From NCBI RefSeq assembly GCF_042180575.1, contig NZ_CP170094.1:5580001-5644000 (forward strand): 64,000 nt of DNA, read 5' to 3'. A model generated the notes under the pieces. It searched no databases. It was given only the letters and a program-made list of their open reading frames with translations, and was not told the DNA's origin. Origin of the DNA: Bernardetia sp042180575 (GTDB lineage Bacteria; Bacteroidota; Bacteroidia; Cytophagales; Bernardetiaceae). A program made the translations under genes and the position numbers. Shown one piece after another: positions 44,166 to 51,320 of this stretch. The first letter of the stretch is position 1. Each line of letters opens with the position of its first letter.

Positions 44166-44205
44166 AGAGTTAAAAAAATTAAGGATTAAAAATTAAAAAA
44201 TGATA

Positions 44206-45222
44206 CTAAACAACTACTTTCTTCTTAGCTTCTTGTTTGAAAATTGATTTGTCTATCGGAACAACTCCCAAGGATTCACAAACCAATCCTCCACCCAAAT
44301 TAGCTAGTTCAGCTACTGTTTTTAAAGGCAATTTTAAAGCCATGCAAAGCCCTGCAATACTCACAACAGTATCACCAGCCCCTGAAACATCAGAGATTTC
44401 TCGCTTATGAGCAGCTATTTGATGATTTTCATTTTGGTTAGCAATATAAACACCATGTTCAGAAAGTGTAATCAAGACAGATTTGAGTTGCATTTTTTGT
44501 GCAAGTTCTTGGACAGCAATCGCTATTTCACTTTCACTTAAATTATTCAAATCCGTATTTTTGACAGAATTTTTGATAATAATATCTCTTCCCAATCCTT
44601 CCTGTAATTCTTTCAAATTAGGTTTGAAAAGAGTTGCATTTTTGTAGTGCCAAAAGTTTCTTTTCTTTGGGTCAATGACTGTTGGAATATCATTTTGATT
44701 AGCAAAATCTATCAATTCTGAAATTACTTGTTCTGTCAAAACTCCTTTGTCATAATCTTCAAAAATAATTACATCAGCTTCAAGAGCTAATTCTTTTACT
44801 TTATTGATTAATTGGTTGCTTTCATTGTCTGAAATAGAGTTTGTTGTTTCTGAATCAATGCGAAGAAGGTGCTGCGAACCTGCCAAAATACGGTGTTTTA
44901 TGGTTGTAGGACGGTCTTTGCTATGAATAATTCCACGTACATCAATATTTTGTTGCTCAAACATTTCGATAAGAGTTTGACTTTCTTTGTCATTTCCTAC
45001 CACCGAACACATAATTGTTTTTGCACCCAAAGATTTGAGATTCAGTGCTACATTAGCAGCACCTCCAAGCCTACTTTCCCTATCTTTTAAGCTCACAACA
45101 GGAACAGGTGCTTCTGGCGAAATTCGATCAACTTTTCCCCATAAATACGAATCTATCATTACATCTCCAATAACAAGAGCTGTAAGCGTATTAAAATTTT
45201 CAAAAATAGAATCTAATGACAT
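44206..45222 (-). CDS. rfaE1: D-glycero-beta-D-manno-heptose-7-phosphate kinase (RfaE domain I)
   Basis: A 338-residue PfkB/ribokinase family enzyme. LGGAANVALNLKSLGA, GDVMIDSYLWGKVDRISPEAPVPV and the catalytic DVSGAGDTVVSIAG near the C-terminus are the RfaE/HldE domain I marks. The second (adenylyltransferase) domain of bifunctional HldE is absent, so it is a separate kinase. It would provide heptose 1,7-bisphosphate for lipopolysaccharide core. No other heptose gene is in the window. Confidence 0.9.
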   Translation of the reverse strand: MSLDSIFENFNTLTALVIGDVMIDSYLWGKVDRISPEAPVPVVSLKDRESRLGGAANVALNLKSLGAKTIMCSVVGNDKESQTLIEMFEQQNIDVRGIIHSKDRPTTIKHRILAGSQHLLRIDSETTNSISDNESNQLINKVKELALEADVIIFEDYDKGVLTEQVISELIDFANQNDIPTVIDPKKRNFWHYKNATLFKPNLKELQEGLGRDIIIKNSVKNTDLNNLSESEIAIAVQELAQKMQLKSVLITLSEHGVYIANQNENHQIAAHKREISDVSGAGDTVVSIAGLCMALKLPLKTVAELANLGGGLVCESLGVVPIDKSIFKQEAKKKVVV

Positions 45223-45469
45223 TTTATAATAAAAAATTAAATGGCTTTATTTTGTTTGAATTTTGTTTGATATTTTCATTTTGAATCAAACCTATTCGGC
45301 AAAGGTCGTAATTATTCAAGTAATTAATAAGGAATTAATCAGTAAAAATTCTAAATTTGTACTTCTATTCAATTTTAGGTTTATTTTTAGAACTAGATTT
45401 TTAAGAGTTGTCTAAAAAATGTATATTCAATAGTAAAACGATTACAAAACTCTACTCTTATTTTTTGAT

Positions 45470-47263
45470 TTGCCAGACTCTTCCATTCATATTGATTATT
45501 TTGAGGCATTAGCCAAGCTTACTCGTAGCCAAAAAGCCGAACTAAAAGACTTTTCGGAAGCTGTAGAAGAAGTAATTCAGACTGCCATCGACACATTAAA
45601 AGTTAGCAGTATAAATTTATGGCTTGTCGATAAAGACAAAAATCAAATAAAATGCGTAGCTCATTCTCAACAAGAAAATATATCTGTTTCGAATGCAAAT
45701 TTGGATAATGAAAGCATGCCCATGTATTTCGAAACAATGAAAGAAGGACAATTAATTGTTTCGAATAATGTATATGAAGATGATAGATTGAAAGAATTAA
45801 TAGAAACCTATTTTACGCCTAATTCTATTACTTCAATTATTGATATGCCTATTCATATTGAAGGGCAGTTTAAGGCTGTTTTGTGTTGTAATCACAGTGA
45901 ACAACCTCGTGAATGGAAAATTAGAGAACAACAATTTATACTTGCTATTGGAAATATTATTGCACTTCTTTTAGAAATTTGGGAGCATAAACAAACCGAA
46001 CAGCGTCTTATTCATAACGATAATTTACTTAGAGGAATCAACTCTTGTATTTTCCAGCTTTTTACAAATCCTAACTTTCAAGATGGATTAGATACAACGG
46101 TTTCTACGATTGGAAAAGCAACTAAAACAGATAGAGTATTTATTTTTCAAAATTTTTTGAATGAACAAAAAGAAGAATGCTGCAAAATTATTCATGAATG
46201 GACAAGCCAGCCTCAATACAAACAAATTCATAATAGTAAGTGGCAGTATGTAAATTATAAATTAGCAGGATTGGAACGTTGGAGGAATCAACTTGAAGAA
46301 GGAAAGGGAGTCAAGAATATAGCTGAAGAACTTACACCTTTGGAAGAGTATTTTTTATGGAGCAAGCACGCAAAATCCACACTTATTGTTCCTATTTTTA
46401 TTAATGAAAAAGAGTTTTGGGGTTTTATAGGATTAGAAGATTGTTCTGGAAAACATATATGGACACTTACAGAAGAGAGCTTTATTTTTAATCTAGCTAT
46501 CACTATTGGAGGAATCTTAACAACACAATATGTTGAAAATCTACTCAAAGAAAAAAATGAGCAACTCAAAAAAACAAATGATGAATTAGACCAATTTGTA
46601 TATAGTGTTTCGCATGATTTGCGTGCGCCACTTACTTCTGTAATGGGAATTTTGCAACTGCTCAAAACAGATATTTCAACGGTTTCGAATGTGAATATGT
46701 ATCTTCAATTAATTTCGAAAAGTATTACACGACTAGATAATTATATTCGTGAAGTATTGAGCATTTCAAGAAATAGTCGTACAAGAATAGCAAATGAAAA
46801 AATTGATTTTGAAGAGATTGTAGAAGAAATAAAAGAGGACTTGGCTTATTTAGATGAATTTAAAGATGTTAGTATCAAAGTAGATATAAATTCTAAACAA
46901 GAGTCAATCTTTTTCAAAAGTGATAAAATTCGTGTGAAGGCTATTTTTGATAATCTTATTTCAAATGCAATTCGTTATCACAATCCATATCAAGATGAGA
47001 GGTTTGTGAAAATAACAATTCACATAAACGAAAAAGAAGCTAGAATAGATATTACAGATAATGGTTTAGGAATCAGTCAAAAACACATAGAATATATTTT
47101 TGATATGTTTTATAGAGCTAATGATCAAAAAATGGGTTCAGGTTTAGGGCTTTATATTGTAAAAGAAACTGTTCTAAAGCTAGGGGGAACAATAGAAATA
47201 GATTCAACTCCAAATGAAGGAACTACTTTTAGTATTGTCTTACCAAATAATATAAAGAAGTAA
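45470..47263 (+). CDS. GAF-GAF sensor histidine kinase
   Basis: A 597-residue cytoplasmic two-component kinase without membrane segment. Two GAF-like domains (about 15-165 and 190-350), a short coiled coil (LLKEKNEQLKKTNDELDQ), then HisKA with SVSHDLRAPLTSVMG (His382) and an HATPase domain with FDNLISNAIRYHN, DITDNGLGISQKHI and GSGLGLYIVKE. Its start appears to be TTG at 45470; the first ATG would remove most of GAF 1. No response regulator lies next to it. A TAAATTTG box is at 45352-45359. Confidence 0.9.
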   Translation: MPDSSIHIDYFEALAKLTRSQKAELKDFSEAVEEVIQTAIDTLKVSSINLWLVDKDKNQIKCVAHSQQENISVSNANLDNESMPMYFETMKEGQLIVSNNVYEDDRLKELIETYFTPNSITSIIDMPIHIEGQFKAVLCCNHSEQPREWKIREQQFILAIGNIIALLLEIWEHKQTEQRLIHNDNLLRGINSCIFQLFTNPNFQDGLDTTVSTIGKATKTDRVFIFQNFLNEQKEECCKIIHEWTSQPQYKQIHNSKWQYVNYKLAGLERWRNQLEEGKGVKNIAEELTPLEEYFLWSKHAKSTLIVPIFINEKEFWGFIGLEDCSGKHIWTLTEESFIFNLAITIGGILTTQYVENLLKEKNEQLKKTNDELDQFVYSVSHDLRAPLTSVMGILQLLKTDISTVSNVNMYLQLISKSITRLDNYIREVLSISRNSRTRIANEKIDFEEIVEEIKEDLAYLDEFKDVSIKVDINSKQESIFFKSDKIRVKAIFDNLISNAIRYHNPYQDERFVKITIHINEKEARIDITDNGLGISQKHIEYIFDMFYRANDQKMGSGLGLYIVKETVLKLGGTIEIDSTPNEGTTFSIVLPNNIKK

Positions 47264-47287
47264 AGTCAGAAGTTTTATCTATTAATT

Positions 47288-47422
47288 AAACGTTATCACG
47301 GTTATTTACAGGCATTCAGCAAGTTATCTAAAAACAAAGCAGTCTTATTTTTCCATAGCGACAGGTTGCAAACCTGTCGCTATGGAAAAATGAACATTAC
47401 TAAATTAACCGTGATAAAGTTT
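47288..47422. mobile_element. 135-bp inverted-repeat element with palindromic core
   Basis: Ends AAACGTTATCACGGTTA (47288-47304) and TAACCGTGATAAAGTTT (47406-47422) are inverse at 16 of 17 positions. The core at 47348-47390 is a 20-bp perfect stem (CCATAGCGACAGGTT) with three-base loop. No clear flanking duplication and no coding capacity. Confidence 0.6.
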
Positions 47423-47489
47423 ATTGAAATACTATTTATTTTGCTTTTTGGTATTTACTTCTTATTTCAAACTTCTGACCTTATTCTAA

Positions 47490-47667
47490 CATGAACTCGG
47501 TACTATATTCTTGCTTTATGTTCCTGTCAGACACTTCAGAGTGTCAGACAGCTATGTTGGGCTAAATTGTCTGACACCTTGAAGGTGTACTGACAAAATA
47601 GTTCGCAAATCAGCTAATAAAGAAGCAGAGCACTGATAAATACAGAAATTCTAATACCGAGTACACG
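47490..47667. mobile_element. 178-bp inverted-repeat element with a perfect 9-bp target duplication
   Basis: Ends CATGAACTCGGTA (47490-47502) and TACCGAGTACACG (47655-47667) are inverse at 11 of 13 positions. TTATTCTAA abuts both ends (47481-47489 and 47668-47676). Interior hairpins: GACACT-TCAG-AGTGTC at 47530-47545, GTGTCAGACA/TGTCTGACAC, ACACCTT-G-AAGGTGT. The right duplication covers the stop codon of pdxH, so the insertion took place at its very end without changing the protein. Confidence 0.8.
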
Positions 47668-47672
47668 TTATT

Positions 47673-48329
47673 CTAAGGTGCTAATCTAACGATTTCCCAA
47701 GTAGATTTTTGTTCGTTGTTTTTTTCTTCCAAAACATAAGTAATTCGGTCGTGCAAACGACTTTCTCTTCCTTGCCAAAACTCTATATAATGTGGAATCA
47801 AACGGTAGCCTCCCCAATTTGCTGGTCTTTCGATAGTATTTGTTTTGTCATAATTTTCTTGAGCAGAATCAAAAAGACTTTCTAATTCTTTTCTGCTATC
47901 TAAAACTTTACTTTGTGGAGAAGCTATTGCTCCAAGTTGGCTTCCAATCGGACGGCTTTCAAAATATTCAGATGATTTTTCAGCACTAATTTTTTCAATT
48001 TTTCCTTCTATTCGGACTTGTCTTTCTAGCTCTGCCCAAAAAAATGTCAGACTAGCATAAGGATTTACTGCCAAATTTTCACCTTTCCTACTTTCATAAT
48101 TGGTATAAAAAACAAAACCCTCATCAATACTTTTCAATAAAACGACACGAGCTGAAGGACGATTATTGTTTCCTACCGTAGAGAGTACCATCGCATTAGG
48201 TTCTGCTGAAAGTTTGGTTTCTAAAGCCTGTTCAAACCAAAGCTTGAATTGCTCCATTGGGTTTGCTAGAGCATCTTTAGTATCAAACTCAGCCTTTTTA
48301 TAATTTTGTCTTAAATTTCCTAAATCCAT
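47673..48329 (-). CDS. pdxH: Pyridoxamine 5'-phosphate oxidase
   Basis: FMN-dependent oxidase that makes pyridoxal 5'-phosphate. The 218-residue protein carries DPMEQFKLWFEQA-like NPMEQFKLWFEQA, MVLSTVGNNNRPSARVVLLK, FVFYTNYESRKGENLA, RQVRIEGKIEKISAEKSSEYFESRP and the closing FWQGRESRLHDRITY (PLP/FMN contacts), all typical. Stop TAG at 47675-47673 lies in the target duplication of the element 47490-47667. Transcribed leftwards, alone. Confidence 0.95.
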   Translation of the reverse strand: MDLGNLRQNYKKAEFDTKDALANPMEQFKLWFEQALETKLSAEPNAMVLSTVGNNNRPSARVVLLKSIDEGFVFYTNYESRKGENLAVNPYASLTFFWAELERQVRIEGKIEKISAEKSSEYFESRPIGSQLGAIASPQSKVLDSRKELESLFDSAQENYDKTNTIERPANWGGYRLIPHYIEFWQGRESRLHDRITYVLEEKNNEQKSTWEIVRLAP

Positions 48330-48655
48330 AAAAATAATAATTGATTGTCAAATTTTAATCTGTGTAAAATTACGAATTAATCAATAACATTTTTGTAATA
48401 AAGGTGTTTGAAGATTGCAAAATAAATGATTTGTAACACTATTATTTCTAGAATAAAAAAACATACTCTAAAATTAAGAAAAAAATAGGCACGAATTTTT
48501 CATTATTCGTAGAGTACTAAAAAAACAATTTTAGTTTAACATCTCATTAACACTTAAATTTTAAGAAAATATCTGTTTTGAATTACTAATTTTGTATTTT
48601 TGTCAATATCAGAATTTTCTTAATATCATTTTCATCATTAAAAACCGTATTAGCA
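48330..48655. other. Intergenic region between divergent pdxH and the DUF1573 gene
   Basis: No gene or repeat seen. Two overlapping TAnnTTTG boxes, TAATTTTG (48587-48594) and TATTTTTG (48595-48602), lie 54-69 nt before the rightward gene and are its probable promoter region. Confidence 0.4.
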
Positions 48656-49405
48656 ATGAAAATCACAAAATACTCTCTTGCATCTTTGGCTTTTAGCTTC
48701 TGTTTATTCTTATTTTTATCTTCTAACTCAATGGCGCAAGGCGTTTTTCAGTTTGAAGTAGAGTCTTTTGACTTCGGAACAGTAGAAGAAGGCGATAAAG
48801 CTGAAAAAACATTTACGTTCAAAAACACAGGAAATCAACCAATTATTTTAAGTAATGTACGTGCTTCTTGTGGATGTACAACACCAAACTGGACTCGTGA
48901 GCCTGTTATGCCTGGTCAGACTGGCAAAATTGAAGTAAGTTATAACTCTGCTGGTCGTCCAGGAGCATTTAACAAAACAATTACAATTACTTCGAATGCA
49001 ACTGATGCAACAAAAGTTTTGACTATTCGTGGAAATGTAGTAAGTGACCCTGCAAATGACCCAAAAATGACAGTAGAACGCACTACGGTAGCTTTAGGTA
49101 AAATCAAAAAAGGAGAAGCTGTTACTTATAAAATTTCTTTCAAAAATGATGGAAAAAAACAACTTCAAGTTCATAACCTAACTAGCAAATGTAACTGTGT
49201 GAAATTAGCAGGAAGAGCAACTGCAAATGCTGGCGAAACACAAGAATTAGAAATCGTAATTACGCCAACTCAAACAGGTGATTTTTCAGACGATATCGTA
49301 ATTTATACAAATAGCCGTTCGCAAGGAACAACTACTATCAAACTTACAGGAACAGTAGTAGAAGGTTCTAGCAGCGTTCTTCGCAACGAAAATTCTGGAT
49401 TCTAA
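48656..49405 (+). CDS. DUF1573 tandem-domain exported protein
   Basis: A 249-residue exported protein. Signal peptide to about residue 27 (SNSMAQG), then two DUF1573 units: the first with FDFGTVEEGDKAEKTFTFKN, RASCGCTTPNWTREPV and SYNSAGRPGAFNKTITITSNA; the second with TTVALGKIKKGEAVTYKI, LTSKCNCVKLAG and ITPTQTGDFSDDIVIYTNS. Each has a CGC/CNC pair. It resembles the single-domain protein at 27056-27511, with a closely matching first unit (CGCTxPxWTxEP). Function unknown; probably periplasmic or surface. A terminator follows. Confidence 0.88.
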   Translation: MKITKYSLASLAFSFCLFLFLSSNSMAQGVFQFEVESFDFGTVEEGDKAEKTFTFKNTGNQPIILSNVRASCGCTTPNWTREPVMPGQTGKIEVSYNSAGRPGAFNKTITITSNATDATKVLTIRGNVVSDPANDPKMTVERTTVALGKIKKGEAVTYKISFKNDGKKQLQVHNLTSKCNCVKLAGRATANAGETQELEIVITPTQTGDFSDDIVIYTNSRSQGTTTIKLTGTVVEGSSSVLRNENSGF

Positions 49406-49426
49406 ACTAGAATAAAATAAAATTCT

Positions 49427-49464
49427 AAAAACCTTATTTGATTTATTTCAGATAAGGTTTTTTT
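49427..49464 (+). terminator. Intrinsic terminator after the DUF1573 gene
   Basis: AAAACCTTAT (49427-49436) pairs with ATAAGGTTTT (49452-49461), then T residues. Confidence 0.7.
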
Positions 49465-49556
49465 GTGGAAATAATTTGAGAATTTATACAAATCAATAAT
49501 TTTATAGTAATTTTGAATGAAATAAAATTATAAAGAAAAAATCGTCAACTATTCAA

Positions 49557-50060
49557 ATGAAAATTAGTATTATTACAGCACGTTCGAAAAATGGTGTTAT
49601 CGGTTCAAATAATTCTCTTCCTTGGAAAATGCCTTCTGATATGCGTTTTTTCAAACAAACTACTATCGGACATCATGTCTTGGTAGGACGTAAAACATAT
49701 CAAAGTTTTAATATTCAACTTGTGGAGCGTCCTGCACTTATTTTGACTAGAAAATCAGATTATCAGCCAAAATACAAAGAAGACCAAACCATAAATACAT
49801 TGGAAGAGGGAATCAAGAAAGCCAAAGAACAAAATGAAACAGAGCTTTTTATTATTGGAGGAGGTGAAATTTACAAACAAGCCTTAGATAAGAATCTTGT
49901 AACAAATTTATATATTACAGAAATTGATGCAGTTATAGAAGGAGATACTTTTTTTCCAGAGTTTGATAAATCAGAATGGAATATTATCCGAAAAGATGAT
50001 TTTGCAGCAGGAGAAAAAAATCAGTATGATTATAGTTTTGTCTTGTATGAGAAAAAATAA
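49557..50060 (+). CDS. folA: Dihydrofolate reductase
   Basis: Reduces dihydrofolate to tetrahydrofolate with NADPH. The 167-residue protein has the chromosomal-type start ISIITARSKNGVIGSNNSLPWKMPSDMRFFK (Trp and Asp contacts), then GHHVLVGRKTYQSF and LFIIGGGEIYKQAL (NADPH binding), and ends with the beta-strand IDAVIEGDTFFPEF. All key elements look normal. A TAATTTTG box is at 49508-49515. thyA is not adjacent. Confidence 0.95.
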   Translation: MKISIITARSKNGVIGSNNSLPWKMPSDMRFFKQTTIGHHVLVGRKTYQSFNIQLVERPALILTRKSDYQPKYKEDQTINTLEEGIKKAKEQNETELFIIGGGEIYKQALDKNLVTNLYITEIDAVIEGDTFFPEFDKSEWNIIRKDDFAAGEKNQYDYSFVLYEKK

Positions 50061-50136
50061 AACATTGAAAAACATCGTTGGAGACTTTGTTTGAGTTTCA
50101 ATGACGGTTGATTATTTAATTATTAAGACTTTTACT

Positions 50137-50769
50137 TTACTCAAGAGAAGAAACATAAATCAAACCTTTATCGACATAAAGTGGGTCATAAGTAGTAGCT
50201 TGCCAAAAAATAGGATGTTCTTTTCCTGTATTATGAATATGAAATGCGTTTTTGTAGTCGCCTTTTTCTAAATACTTTCCATAATTAGCAATGCACCACT
50301 GAATAGCAATTTGAAGTCCTTTTTCTCCATTCAAATCATCAATAGTTAATCCTTCTTTCACGACGTGATATCCCATAATTTGTAATGCGCCCCACGAAGT
50401 AGCCAGCATAGTAAGCTCTTGGGTAGAATAACGTTCTAGATCTTTTTGAGTCAAGTTTCCATACTTTTTTCTTTTGCCATCTTTTACTGCTTTTAGTTTT
50501 TCAAAAACATTTGGTTCATAACGACTTTGAGGTGGGTTTTGTGCCGAACATTCCAATAAAACCAAGGCTTTGAAATATTCTGAAGGAGCTTCTAATTCTT
50601 CACAAATACGTTCTATTTCTGCGCCATAATTTCGTTCTACTTTTGCGACTGCATTCATCTTTGCACGTTCTGAAAATATAGGTTTGAGTGCGCTATACGA
50701 ACATGAACGAAAATTCCATATAATATGAACAAGAATAACAGCAACAAATATTTTGAGAAATAAACGCAT
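50137..50769 (-). CDS. Lysozyme-like (N-acetylmuramidase/DUF3380-type) membrane-anchored protein
   Basis: A 210-residue protein from ATG 50769 (MRLFLKIFVAVILVHII), with one N-terminal membrane anchor. The body has ALVLLECSAQNPPQSRYEPNVFE, whose Glu in LLECSA may be catalytic, followed by ERYSTQELTMLATSWGALQIMGYH. This E-S-x-x-R-FEP...SWG-QIMG order resembles the muramidase domain of phage-type endolysins (DUF3380). No lysis or phage genes surround it, so it is more likely a cell-wall enzyme. An in-frame upstream extension to 50838 is possible but adds no clear signal. Confidence 0.65.
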   Translation of the reverse strand: MRLFLKIFVAVILVHIIWNFRSCSYSALKPIFSERAKMNAVAKVERNYGAEIERICEELEAPSEYFKALVLLECSAQNPPQSRYEPNVFEKLKAVKDGKRKKYGNLTQKDLERYSTQELTMLATSWGALQIMGYHVVKEGLTIDDLNGEKGLQIAIQWCIANYGKYLEKGDYKNAFHIHNTGKEHPIFWQATTYDPLYVDKGLIYVSSLE

Positions 50770-50936
50770 AAATACAGTATATGATTGAATAATTGATAAA
50801 AGATTTATAAAACTACTATTTTTCTTAGCAACAAGCAATAAAGGAGTTGATTTTTACTTAAAACGTAGTATATGGAAAAACAGTTATTACTGAATGGTAC
50901 TAATTTAGGAGTTATGCACCTTACCTTAATTTTGCA

Positions 50937-50992
50937 TACTACTACAAAAGTAGTATATGATATAGGTCAGTCTTGTATAACAGACTGTTTTT
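50937..50992 (+). other. Two hairpins in a 551-bp gap before sucA
   Basis: ATACTACTACAAAAGTAGTATAT (50937-50958, inspected as stem ATACTAC/GTAGTAT) is followed by CAGTCT (50968-50973) paired with AGACTG (50982-50987) and a T-run. The second has terminator form though no rightward gene ends near it. A TAACTTTG box at 51030-51037 may be the sucA promoter. The rest of 50770-51320 shows nothing else I recognise. Confidence 0.35.
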
Positions 50993-51320
50993 ATAGTCAA
51001 TTTCTTCTATTTTTAGTTTAGTAGTATGGTAACTTTGTTTTATTTAAATTGATCTTGTATTCTATTTTAGTATGTCTTAAAATTTATTATCTAAACTTTG
51101 TGTTTAATGAGAGTGAGCTATTGCTTAGATTTACTGTTTTGGCAGGTCATAATTTATTCTTATTCTTTGTAAAATAGACTACTTTATTGTAATTTCGTTC
51201 TAAATTTCATAACTTCTCATATACTATTTAGTTTAAAGAATAAAAAACTACAAGAAGCATTTATTCTCCAAATAAAACGAAGAATAAATATAAATGCTTT
51301 TGAAAATATAACCCAAACAA

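Noticed and set aside
50137..50838. Prophage lysis gene
   Set aside because: The muramidase-like gene stands alone without holin, integrase or other phage genes, so a phage origin is not supported.
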